Assembly: GCA_947683425.1 (NCBI GenBank)
Contig: CANTUQ010000004.1
Span: forward strand, 36,471,001-36,535,000
DNA: 64,000 bases
Direction of reading: 5' to 3'
Origin: Excoecaria cochinchinensis
Taxonomy: Eukaryota > Streptophyta > Magnoliopsida > Malpighiales > Euphorbiaceae
Part shown: positions 20,630 to 30,950 of the stretch, piece by piece
Numbering within the stretch: the stretch's first letter is position 1
How the letters are laid out: the number at the start of each line of letters is the position of its first letter
Made by a program: the position numbers and the translations under genes
Notes under the pieces: model-generated
Databases searched by the model: none
The model's input: the letters and a program-made list of their open reading frames with translations, nothing else
Told to the model about the DNA's origin: nothing

Positions 20630-21500
20630 TCAGATCATACTATTGATTTCCCGATCGGATTGTTCTCTGTTTCCCGATCGGATTGTCCATCTGTTTCCCG
20701 ATCGGACTGCACGACCCATGCAGTGAGGGCATGAGTCGTGCGCTCATTGCACGACTCTTGCAATGCATGCACGAGTTGTGCATGCTTGCTCGTGCATGCA
20801 TTGCACGACTCGTGCGATGTATGCACGAGTCATGCACGTTTGATCCCTCGCCCCTTCAGCTTTTTGTTTTCCCTGTCTTACCCGATCATCCTTCTCTCTT
20901 GTTCTATCCATCATTCGATCCTTTTTTTTCTTTTATTTTACCTGTCCAAGCGTAAATGCATGAATATTATTTCGTCCTATTTTCCTTGTATATTGCTGTC
21001 TCAATTCGCTTAGTTACTCTCAGTTTTTGCCTGATTAATCTCTTTTAATAATTGTTAATGTTATTGTTAGTTGTTGATTCATTTGTATATTTGTTGCTGT
21101 TTATTATCGGACATGAGCCTAAAATATTTATTATGGTTAATCGGCATGTTTGTTGTTCTTTTAAGCATGTTTTGATGGAATAATGCCATATTTATTCAGT
21201 CTGTTGACGTTACTCTGTTTGCCCCTATTTTCTGTTCGTTTGAGTCGTGAACTTCATTTTTCTTGTCTGAGTCGTATTTTCTCTCTGATCGAATCATGTC
21301 TTGATTTTCTGCACGAGTCGTGAGCTTTCGTCCGAGTCGTGCTCCTGTTTCGCGTGTCGTGATTGTTCGATTGCCCGTTCGAGTCTTGCATTTTCTGCAC
21401 GACTCGCGCCCCTCACAGCGACCGTCACGACTCGTGCATTTTTGCACGAGTCGTGAAGGCCTTGTGTGACTCGTGCAAGGGTGCACGAGTCTTGCACTCA
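20630..21500. repeat. CpG palindrome clusters in LTR S3
   Basis: Three CCCGATCGGA words at about 20660-20708, then many copies of GCACGACTCGTGC (perfect at 20803-20815) and variants, with a second set at 21313-21500 that includes CACGACTCGTGC at 21426-21437 and GCACGAGTCGTG at 21444-21455. The surrounding LTR is AT-rich. Confidence 0.85.
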
Positions 21501-21703
21501 CTATTTCCCATTTCCACTTTTGCATGTCCTTATCTCACTTGGTTAATTGCATTCACGAGAGTAGCCTTTGGTTTTGCATGATAATTTAATTGATTATGGC
21601 CATTTGTTTGTCATTTATTTACTTAATTATTATTCTTAACTTTCACTATTATTATACAATTATTATTATATTATTAGTGTATTTACGATTAATATTCCTA
21701 TTG

Positions 21704-21705
<2 letters not shown>

Positions 21706-21759
<54 letters not shown>
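21706..21759. repeat. (ATT)18 microsatellite in LTR S3
   Basis: A pure ATT run about 1.15 kb from the LTR 3' end. Confidence 0.95.
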
Positions 21760-22193
21760 TGGGTACATTGGATCTTGTCCTGCATGTGTCTTCCCTTTAT
21801 TTTCTTTATTCTTCATTTTTATTCTTATTAATACATGTCATTTAATCCATTTTATATTCTATTTGTATACTAATTTTATTTTATTATTCATTCATATTCA
21901 TATTTATAGTGTTATTAATTATTTACTTTTTAATTAATTCATTTATTTTGTTACTAACTACTTTTCTCTTTTTACTTTGTCAATTTAATAAATCTACGCA
22001 CATGAGTGTTTTCTCACCGAATGGAGGATCGGGAAATTAAAGACTTTCAGAATTTAGGGTTTGCATTTTTATTGTATTTTCTTTTATTATATTATTTTTA
22101 TATTGTATGTAAAATATGTTTTAGATTCGTCTGCATTATAGATGATCACGTTTTTCACAATAATCAATAATTCGGATTTTTTCCTAATAAAAT

Positions 22194-22730
22194 GGACCAA
22201 TGTCCTATTTTAACTAATAAAATCTCACTTTCAAATGGAGAACTAATTTTCATAAAATGGGATCACTCATCCAGGTTTTCTCAATCAATATCCAAAAATA
22301 GTTCTCTAATTTTTTAAGTTAACAAAAAGGAACCAATGTTCCTAACGTCCAATAAATGGCCCGATTTATGTATGATATATTCTAATTATTTTGTATGTGT
22401 TCATTTATTCATTTGAGCCCTTGTAATTAATTTTGGGGCAAATTTTATTATGCTTTCCTATTTTGGGGGATTGTTCTGTCCCAATTTTTACATGTAATTT
22501 ATTTATTTCTTTATCGCTTTATTTAATGCTTTCTAATATGCTTGCAATGCGCTTTAAATTCAATGCATAATCGCATGAGATAAGAGATGGAATTCTAAAT
22601 TTCTTAAAAACTCATTTATAAACTTAACTTAAGTCATTAATAAGAGTGAAGTTCCGAACACTATCTTTGGTTTAGACCAATAGAGGTTAGAGACCTTTCC
22701 CAATTTCTTGTGGATTGGGTGGCGACTCCA
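22194..22730 (+). other. Conserved hairpin module with PBS-like 11-mer, LTR S3
   Basis: GGAC-CAAT-GTCC (22194-22205), AGGAAC-CAAT-GTTCCT (22328-22343), GGGA-(8 nt)-TCCC (22467-22482), CCCAAT-(9 nt)-ATTGGG (22699-22719) directly followed by a perfect TGGCGACTCCA (22720-22730), 178 bp from the LTR end. A further CCAAT-GTTCT-ATTGG hairpin lies at 22779-22793. Confidence 0.8.
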
Positions 22731-22929
22731 AAATACCTCAAAGGTGCCTAAAGGCGTTGTGAGGCTAAATGATCCTTTCCAATGTTCTATTGGGAAGGAG
22801 GAATCCAAAATGACTCATGATGCCTAAGATCAAAAAGACGCGAACCAATCCCTCGAGCCCTAAAAGCGGGTTCAGTGAGAGCCTTTGCTAGGTTCAGCGC
22901 GCGTCACAACCATTCATTACTGAGCATGT

Positions 22930-23313
22930 GAAATTTAAATAGCTATACTCTGCTTTTGCTCTCATCGACCAGATGCCTAAGCTGACAGTTCCCATTATCG
23001 ATACGGGGCTATGCACCCTTCTCTTGTATGCACTTGTGGAAGTGAGGGTGTAGTCTATGACCTGCGGTATGACGATTTTTGCAAGCAGCTATGTCCAGGG
23101 GCTATGGTACTCAGGGGTGAAGGCCAAGGATAAGATGCCATCCTAGAAAGATAGAGGATGCCTCACGACATCATGAATCCCTCCAAACTATCAAACGCAA
23201 CAGGCAATGATATCGAAACTAGTCTCGTGAAATCCACACAAGGGAATAGAAAGGAAAGCCAGGAGCACATGAAACTGACCCTTGCCCGCCACCTCACCCA
23301 ATCTAGCAACACC
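22930..23313 (-). pseudogene. Antisense reading frame in the 3' region of Tat B, split by the Tekay insertion
   Basis: On the minus strand a frame with stops reads FTPEYHSPWT, stop, LLAKIVIPQVIDYTL and so on. It aligns codon by codon with element E (63179-63719, FTSKYHGLWTQLLVKAVIQ). It continues beyond the Tekay element at 29765-29890 (AWL, stop, EKLKLLSEPPS against AWLQEKLELPSEPPS in E). Extra antisense ORFs have been reported in the Tat/Ogre lineage. I do not recognise the product and assign no function. Confidence 0.5.
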
Positions 23314-24046
23314 TGTCACACTCCGTTTTCCCCCTAGTAGTCTGAGCCATGTGTATGTGTGGATGTGAGTGTGTATTAGCATGTGTTGTAGTATTTTTGG
23401 ATCATGTGCATGATTTGTTGGTTTTGTTAGAGCGTGCATGCTCATATAGTAGTAGTGTGTGTGCATTGTGAGGGTTGGTCTTGAGTGTAGTGTCATGCAT
23501 GGTTATAGGGTGTGAGTGGTCAAGTTCCACAAATCATAGGGTGACATGTGGCTAGGGTTTTAGGAAGTAGGTATAAAAAGAAAGAGAAGAAGGAGGGTAG
23601 CTGTTCTACTGCCTCTTTCCGTTATTCTCTTTCTCTTTATCCTTCCTTCCTAATTTCTCTGTGGGAGTGTGCCCTAGAAATTAATCCAAGTGATTTGGTG
23701 GAAATTGATCATCTCTCAAACTACATTTGGGTAAGTGCTTGAGTCCTCATCTTTGTCTTCATCTTTTTTCTTTCTCTTAGTCTGTTAGAACGTATTTTAA
23801 CTTAGAGCTTTTGTACATTTGTGTGTTATCTTGGGTTTTTGGTTTAGAAGAGCCTACTCGTGATCCCAAGGGGAAAGAGAAGGCTAGTGGAAGTGGAGCT
23901 CACTGATTTGGAGCATAGGAGTTCAGGTTTAGGAATTTCTGCATTTTTTGTGTTTTATTGTGGTTGAACGTTTTGCTGGTAATCTGATGCCCTTGGTGAT
24001 GCATGCTGGTATAAATGTGTTGAGTTTTGGTGGAATTAAGTTATAT
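23314..24046 (+). repeat. Truncated 5' LTR of the Tekay-type element
   Basis: It matches the first 0.73 kb of the 3' LTR (27151-27882) with few differences and ends abruptly after AATTAAGTTATAT. Confidence 0.93.
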
Positions 24047-24153
24047 CCTTTAACAACCACAGAAGATCGATCTCTATCTCGGGCAGTGGTTGATTATCAT
24101 AGGAAAGTGGTTGTACTGCGAGATAGAGATCGGTCTTCTGTGGTTGTTAAAGG
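24047..24153. repeat. Fold-back inverted repeat at the deletion joint
   Basis: Arms at 24047-24081 and 24119-24153 are 35 bp each with one mismatch; the loop is 37 bp. The loop and right arm belong to pol (VVDYHRKVV, then SVVVKG). The left arm is an inverted copy of the right and separates LTR from pol. Confidence 0.92.
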
Positions 24154-27136
24154 TTTGGGGTCGAATTCCTTGAGTAATGTGATTTCTACCATGCAAGCTA
24201 AGAGGTTCATGAGGAAAGGTTGTGAGGCATTGTTAGCAGTTGTGTTGGATTCCAAGCGCGATCAGGTGAGAATTGAGGATATCCCAGTTGTTAGGGAGTT
24301 TAGTGATGTGTTTCCGAGCGAGCTGCCTAGTTTGCCTCCTGAGAGAGAAGTTGAGTTGTCCATAGAGATAGTGCCGGGTACTACTCCTATTTCGAAAGCA
24401 CCTTATCAGATGGCTCTTATAGAGTTGAGGGAACTCAAGACTCAGCTACAAGAGTTATTAGATAAGGGTTTTATTAGACCGAGCATATCTCCATGGGGAG
24501 CTCCAATGTTGTTTGTCAAGAAGAAGGATGGTTCCTTGAGGATGTGTATCGACTATAGGCAAATTAATAAGGTAGTAGTGAAGTATCCCTTGCCTGGAGT
24601 CGAGGATCTGTTTGATCAGCTTAGAAGTGCGGGTGTCTTTTCGAAGATTGATCTTCGATTGGGTTATTATCAGTTGCGAGTTCAAGATGCGGATGTGTTT
24701 AAGACTGCCTTTTGGATGCGATATGGCCATTATGAGTTCTTAGTGATGCCGTTCGGTTTGACTAATGCACCTGCGACTTTTATGGATTTGATGAACCGAG
24801 TGTTTAGGCCATATCTCAACCGATTTGTAGTAGTGTTTATTGATGGCATTTTGGTTTATTCGAAGGATGAGAGCGAGTATGAAGAGCATCTTTGGTTAGT
24901 GTTGCAAGTTTTGAGGGAGCATCGTTTGTTTGCAAAGCTTAGCAAGTGTGATTTCTGGCTCCGAGAGGTGTCTTTGTTGGGTTATATTATATCAGCTAAG
25001 GGTATTCAAGTGGATCCGGCTAAGATTGAGGCGATTGTTAATTGAAGAGCGCTTAGGAATGTCACTGAGGTGAGAAGTTTCCTTGGTTTAGCGGGCTACT
25101 ATAATCGGTTTGTGAAAGGTTTCTCAGTCATTACTGCTCCTATGACGAGATTGTTGAGAAAAGGAGTTAGATTTGAATGGTCAGACAAGTGTCAGGCTTG
25201 CTTTGAGAAGTTGAAGAGTCTGTTAGTGGAAGCTCCTGTGCTTACTCAGCCTCGATCGGGTAAGGAGTTTGTAATGTATAGCGACACTTCAGGTGTCGGG
25301 CTCGGTTGTGTGTTGATGCAGGAGGGGAAAGTTTTGGCTTATGCATCTCGTCAGTTGAAGCTCTGACACATGATTTAGAGTTGGCGACTGTGATCTTTAC
25401 ACTGAAGATTTGGCGGCATTATCTGTATGGGGAGAAGTGTAGGATTTTCACGGATCACAAGAATTTGAAGTATCCTCACACAGAAGGAATTGAATATGAG
25501 ACAGTGCCGATGGTAGGAGTTATTTAAGGATTACAATTATATTGTGGACTACCATCCAGGCAAGGCTAATGTGGTTGCGAATGCTCTGAGTAGGAAGTCG
25601 GTGTCGGCTTTGTTTTTGCAATGGTTCGGATGGAGATATGATTCGGACGGGGCTTTGGTCGCTAGATTGAGAGTGCAGCCGACCTTGAGACAGTCGATTG
25701 TGGATGCTTAGAAAGATGATGTAAGATTGCAGCGAGTGTTGCAGGACGTCCGATGGGGTAAGCAGTCAAAGTTCTCGGTTTTGGATAGGGTGCTTATGTA
25801 TAGGAATTGTTTGTGTGTGCCTGAGAGTAACGAGTTAAGGAAGAAGCTTTTGAGTGAGGCACACACTATGGTTTTTACTATGCATCCTGGTAGTGAGAAG
25901 ATGTATCGGGATATGAAGAAGTTTTACTGATTGCCCAGAATGAAAAGAGGCATTGTGAAATTTGTGGCGAGGTGTCTCACCTGTCAGCAGGTAATGGCTG
26001 AGCATCATGTCCCTTTGGGATTGCTCACTCATTTATCCATTCCTCAGTGGAAATGGGATGACATCGCCATGGATTTTGTGTCGGGTTTGCCAGTGACTCA
26101 GCGAAAGCACGATTCGGTTTGGGTGATTGTAGATCGGCTTACAAAGTTAGCTCATTTTCTGCCGGTTAGAGTGGGTTATTCGATGGATAAGTTGGCCAGC
26201 ATTTATGTGGATGAGGTGGTCCGATTGAATGAAGTGTCGTTGTCTATAGTGTCCGATCGAGATCCAAGGTTCACATCTAAGTTTTGGAAAGAGTTGCAGC
26301 GAGCCTTGGGCACCAAATTGAATTTCAACACAGTATTTCATCCTTAGACAGATGGTCAGTCTGAGCGGGTGATTCAGATTCTAGAGGATATGCTTCGGGC
26401 TTGTGTATTGGATTTTTTTGGCAGTTGGGATAGGTATGTGCAGCTTATGGAGTTTGCCTACAATAATAGCTATCAGTCGAGCATTGGGATGTCACCTTTT
26501 GAGGCTTTGTACGGTCAGCCATGTAGGACTCCAGTTTATTGGATAGAGTTGATTGAGCATTCTTTTATGGGGCTAGAAATGATCAGAGACATTGAAAGAA
26601 GATCAGAGTTGTGTAGTGGAATCTGATGGTGGCTAAGGATAGACAGAGGTCTTATGCCAATCTGAAGAGAAAGGATATTCAGTTTGAGATCGGGGATAAG
26701 GTTTTCCTAAAGGTTTCACCTTGGAGGAAGGTGTTGCATTTTAGCAAGAAGGGTAAACTTAGCCCTCGGTTCATTGGGCCTTATGAGGTTTTGGAGAGAG
26801 TTGGTCCGGTAGCCTATAGGTTGGCTTTATCGATGGAATTGGCTAAGATGTATGACGTCTTTTATGTTTCCATGTTTCATCGATACCGTTCGGGCCCTTC
26901 GCATGTGTTGTCGGTTCAGGATGTTCGGATTCAATCTGATTATTCTTATGATGAGGAACCGAAGGCTATCATCGCTCGGGAAGTGAGACAGTTAAGGAAT
27001 AAGCAAGTTCCTCTGATTAAGGTTCTTTGGCACACCATGGAGTTGAGGAAGCTACTTGGGAGCCAGAGGCGACTATGAGGATTCAGTACCCATAGTTATT
27101 CAGTGCAGGTGAGAATTTTGAGGATGAAATTCTTGT
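24082..27136 (+). pseudogene. RT, RNase H, integrase and chromodomain of the Tekay-type element
   Basis: It starts with the tail of protease (VVDYHRKVVVLRD). RT follows with FVKKKDGSLRMCIDYRQIN and FSKIDLRLGYYQL. The catalytic box reads VVFIDGILVYS, so the second Asp of FIDD is Gly. RNase H has VMYSDTSGVGLGCVLMQEG. Integrase has the HHCC finger (HTMVFTMHPG ... CLTCQQ) and DDE residues in AMDFVSGLP, SDRDPRFTS and QSERVIQ. A chromodomain-like end (AREVRQLRNKQVPLIKVLW, then VEEATWEPEATM) would direct integration to marked chromatin. Defects: stops at 25043, 25928, 26345 and near the C-terminus; frame changes near 25360, 25530 and 26626; loss of a few codons at the RNase H join (25360). Not functional. 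Confidence 0.93.
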
Positions 27137-27137
27137 T

Positions 27138-27150
27138 AGTAGGGGAGAGT
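27138..27150 (+). other. Polypurine tract of the Tekay-type element
   Basis: AGTAGGGGAGAGT immediately precedes the 3' LTR. The minus-strand relative has AATAGGGGAGAAT in the same place. Confidence 0.9.
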
Positions 27151-29764
27151 TGTCACACCCTATTTTCCCCCTAGTAGTCTGAGCCATGTGTATGTGTGGA
27201 TGTGAGTGTGTATTGGCATGTGTTGTAGTATTTTTGGATCATGTGCATGATTTATGGGTTTTGTTAGAGCGTGCATGCTCATTTAGTAGTAGTGTCTGTG
27301 CATTGCGAGGGTTGGTCTTGAGTGTAGTGTCATGCATGGTTATAGGGTGTGAGTGGTCAAGTTCCACAAATCATAGGGTGACATGTGGCTAGGGTATTAG
27401 GAAGCGGGTATAAAAAGAAAGAGAAGAAGGAGGGCAGCCGTTCTACTGCCTCTTTTCGTTATTCTCTTCCTCTTTGTCCTTCCTTCCTCATTTCTCTGTG
27501 GGAGTGTGCCCTAGAAATTAATCCAAGTGATTTGGTAGAAATTGATCATCTCTCAAATTGCATTTGGGTAAGTGGTTGAGTCCTCATCTTTGTCTTCATC
27601 TTTTTCTTTCTTTTAGTCAGTTAGAACCTATTTTAACTTAGAGATTTTGTACATTTGTGTGTTTGCTTGGGTTTTTAGTTTAAAAGAGCCTACTCGTGAT
27701 CCCAAGGGGAAAGAGAAGGCTAGTGGAAGTGGTGCTCACTGATTTGGAGCATAGGAGTTCAGGTTTGGGAATTTCTGCATTTTCTGTGTTTTATTATGGT
27801 TGAACATTTTGCTGGTAATCTAATGCTTTTGGTCATGCATGCTGGTATAAATGTGTTGAGTTTTGGTGGAATTAAGTTATATGCATGATTGTTGAATTTT
27901 GAGAACATATTTGAGTTGGATTGGTGTTACTGTGATTTTCTGGATTTGTTACTGTCGAAATTTTGAGTTTTGAATGGTTCTGGAATTGATTATATTGAAT
28001 GTGTGAATCATGCTTTTGTGCCGTTATTTTTGTTGGGAAATGCCAATCTCAGGTAAGTTGTTGTTGAAAATGGTTTTTGAAGTTTTTGTGTGTGTTTTGG
28101 AGCTACGGGAGTCTGCAGGTTTAGAACGCAGAACCAGTGTGTCCAAGTCCCGATCGAACTACCATCTTCTTATCATAAATGCCTTGAGTGCACAATGCTC
28201 AGCTGTCGATCGAAAGACAGAAAGTTTTCGATCGAGAAATGGATTTGTGTTTTGCTAGGAGCCAGGTCACGAGACGTGCTGAAGAGCACGACTCGTGACA
28301 TGGTATATAGAGGGATCACAAGTCGTGCCAAGTCGACACGAGTCATGTCCCCTGCTTTCTCATTTCCCTATCGCTCTGCTCTTTGCTTTCCAATCGACTT
28401 TTAGCGGGAGATAAAAGATCCGATCGGATATCACCGGGGTTAAAATGCGGTTCGTGCAGGCTGGAAGCTCAGTCACAAGTTGGGATGAACAATCACGACT
28501 CGCGACAGGGCTTTGGCATCAACACGAGTCGTGCTGAATAATCACGACTCGTGCTACTCCTCCCACACGTTCGGCTATTGGCTTGGATTGAGCATCGACG
28601 CGAGTCGTGTCATTCTTTCACGATTGGTGTCCTCGCCCACTCCTCTTGCAGTTGGCCTTTGGTACCCTTGTCGCGATCGCGACAGTGAGCCTCCGCGCGA
28701 CCAGTTTTTTCGATAGTGCTCTATTTTGACTAAAATGAATTTCTTATCTCCTCGGCATGAATTTCACTACTGTGTGATTTATTTATCATGCTTTTATATG
28801 AATAATGCTATAATTTCTTTATGTTAAAATATATGCTATATTTTTTGGAACATGACCTGCTTTATGCATGACCTACGAGAGTCAGTCTAGTGGATAGTTA
28901 GGCATGCCTAATAGAGCTCAGTAGCTGCAGCCTTAGTTCAGTTTTAGACCCCGATCAGGTCGCCGTTTGGTTCCTCTTGAACCTTTGTGTGTCAGGATCT
29001 TGTTTAAGATCCCTCAGTAAAAATGTTTTGAATGGGAAAAATGTGATGTTGCTTTTCGATTGGTACCCATGGGTACCCCTTTGTATTCACTCGTTATCCA
29101 CTATTGTGAGTCAGCAGGTGTATTGTTTGTTTGTGATATGCTTCTGAGAATGTGAACATCTGATCGGTTATGACTATCAGTATGTGAAGCAATTTGTATA
29201 CGAATGTGAGCATGGACTATCAAATGCTATAAATGTGATTCAGTTATGATTATATGATGTGATTATCAGCTTATGACATATGTTTGTGTTTTACCTTAAC
29301 GACTACTGTGAGTGACCGTCCATATTATTGTTGTGTTTTCTCCACTAAGCATTATCGCTTAGCATGGGTGTTTTATCCGTGCAGGTGCGAAAGGTGATTA
29401 GTTTGGGAGAGTCGCCGCAAGTCAAGCCAACACAGAGGTTGATGTTAGGACTTAATCTTTTGATATATGGTTCTTTTTATAATAGTGTGCTCTCATTGTA
29501 TTTATTCTTTTATTCAGCTTCTGCATTGTAATTTTGGAGATGTAATTATGTTGGTAATATCATAACAGTGTTGTAATGAATATTATTATTGCACCTATGA
29601 ATGTTTGACCATATTGTTTTAAAGTTTTAATTCCATTGTATTTTAGTATGTATAATGTGATTGAATGTATGTTTCTGTATCCTTTGTGTGGTGACACCCT
29701 TGCTCATATGGCATCTCACTCCCTTACGGATGGGTTCGCTTACGTATGGGTAGGGGGTGTTACA
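27151..29764 (+). repeat. 3' LTR of the Tekay-type element
   Basis: 2614 bp, TGTCACACCCTATTTT to GGGGGTGTTACA, followed by TSD ACACC. It has a CpG palindrome cluster (28115-28690) and a double hairpin near 29345-29385: CTAAGC/GCTTAG, then CATGG/CCGTG followed by CAGG. The same double hairpin occurs in two other Tekay-type LTR families in this window. Confidence 0.93.
28115..28690. repeat. CpG palindrome cluster in the Tekay-type LTR
   Basis: CGATCG words (about 28150, 28206, 28230, 28413), GCACGACTCGTG (28286-28297), ACACGAGTCGTGC (28522-28534), CACGACTCGTGC (28543-28554) and GTCGCGATCGCGACAG (28670-28685). The last is identical over 16 bp to the Athila LTR at 13635-13650. Confidence 0.85.
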
Positions 29765-29769
29765 ACACC

Positions 29770-30671
29770 TTCGTCGGAGGAGGCAAGGGGATATAATCAC
29801 TGCTTAGGGGAAGATGTCCCAGCGAATAATTTTCGATTGCTATAGAAGGAGGCTCTGACAGTAACTTCAGTTTTTCTTATAGCCACGCTTGAAAAAAAAA
29901 AGAGGCCGTTAGAGATGAAACCGTAACTGACTCTCTAAGCAAAAGTTAAGCCAAAGGGCAGGGTGAAAACCTGGAAACAGGCAGTCTATTCTATAAAAAA
30001 ATGAAATGAATGCAAGCCGTTGGATTGGGTTGGGTCCATTCCATGCAAAAATGAGGCACAGGGTTGTGTGAAAATTCGGAAAGGATGCATTTCTTGCTAA
30101 GAAAAGCTAGTGTGAAAATCCACAAGGGACACACTACCTTTAATCAATGACTTTAAATGCCTAGAGAGATAAGACGGTGACCCTTCAGATAATCTCCCTT
30201 CGGACGGATGAGGTATAGACTTCCGATGACTGGAGCGATAAGGTTGTGGTTCTTCAGATGACCTCCTCTCGAGCAGATAGTGTATAATGCAGGACATGAG
30301 TCAGAATCTTGGGGGGCAAAGATGTACACCGGACGGTTCTCCTTAAAGGGGTTATGTGTCAGAATTCCTGAGCCGCGAACATGCTCTTCTAGATCCTTGG
30401 GGGCATCAGACAATGCCAAGCCGCGTCCTAAACGGACCCTTGACCACTCAGGGCATAGTCTATCCATTTTTGCATACATCTCATAGCCGCATATGGCATT
30501 TTACACGTGCATGCACAATCACTTGTATATATTCCTGTGCACACAGCTTTGCAGGAAAAGTCCAGATGAGGACCGCATGCATGAAAGCGGGTTTAGGGCA
30601 ACTTTAGCCCAGCATTACATTCCCTCAAGCATGACAACCGAGTCAAGACAAAGTATATTCAGGTTCATAAT
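29770..30671 (+). other. 3' untranslated region of Tat element B, second segment
   Basis: No sense gene. It matches element E at 63577-64000 for most of the first 450 bp, including GGGCAGGGTGAAAACCTGG and the CCTG-GAAA-CAGG mini-hairpin near 29969-29980. Two diverged ~75-bp repeats (ending GATAAGACGGTGACCC and GATAAGGTTGTGGTTC) lie around 30145-30290. Confidence 0.7.
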
Positions 30672-30926
30672 CTCAAAGTCCTATAAGGAGGCAAAATCTC
30701 AAAGTCCTCTGAGGAGGCAAAATCTGAAAGTCCTCTGAGGAGGCAAAACCTCAAAGTTCTCTGAGGAGGCAAAATCTCCAAGTCCTTTGAGGAGGCAAGA
30801 TCTGAAAGTCCTTTGAGGAGGAAAATCTAAAAGTCCTCTGAGGAGGCAAAATCTCAAAGTCCTCTGAGGCAAGATCTCTAAGTCCTCTGAGGAGGCCAAT
30901 TCTCCAAGTCCTCTGAGGAGGCAAAT
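30672..30926 (+). repeat. 26-bp tandem repeat, ten copies, in the Tat B 3' region
   Basis: The unit is about CTCAAAGTCCTCTGAGGAGG plus CAAAAT. Most copies are 26 bp, two are 25 and one is 23. Each has a CCTCTGAGG palindromic core or variant. Tandem repeats in the 3' untranslated region are known for Tat/Ogre elements and can seed satellites. Confidence 0.95.
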
Positions 30927-30950
30927 CTCACACCCCCCCCTCTCTTTGCA

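Larger units (their letters stand above)
19539..22908 (+). repeat. Solo Tat LTR S3 in the 3' region of element B
   Basis: 3370 bp, TGTAGACACCGAGTCC to GCGCGCGTCACA. Flanks are ATCGT (19534-19538) and ACCAT (22909-22913). The unoccupied site in element E (63145-63149) reads ATCAT, one change from each flank, so both are decayed copies of a 5-bp TSD. No PBS or PPT adjoins it. It contains CTCAC/GTGAG inverted words (19725-19870) and two clusters of CpG palindromes (20630-20840 and 21290-21500). No coding capacity is supported. Confidence 0.9.
23314..29764 (+). mobile_element. Tekay-type chromovirus, internally deleted, inserted in Tat element B
   Basis: 6451 bp with a perfect TSD ACACC (23309-23313 and 29765-29769). 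A truncated 5' LTR (23314-24046) is joined through a 35-bp inverted repeat to the end of the protease region. Then follow RT, RNase H, integrase and chromodomain pseudogenes, PPT and a complete 3' LTR. PBS, gag and nearly all of protease are deleted. The C-terminal chromodomain and motifs match the minus-strand element at 36206-50867. Confidence 0.93.

Noticed and set aside
23948..24081. Start of pol at 23948 as the long open frame suggests
   Set aside because: The first part of that frame is 5' LTR and the inverted filler; pol homology begins at about 24082.
30672..30926. CRISPR-like array
   Set aside because: Units are contiguous 26-bp tandem repeats without unique spacers, in plant retrotransposon 3' DNA.
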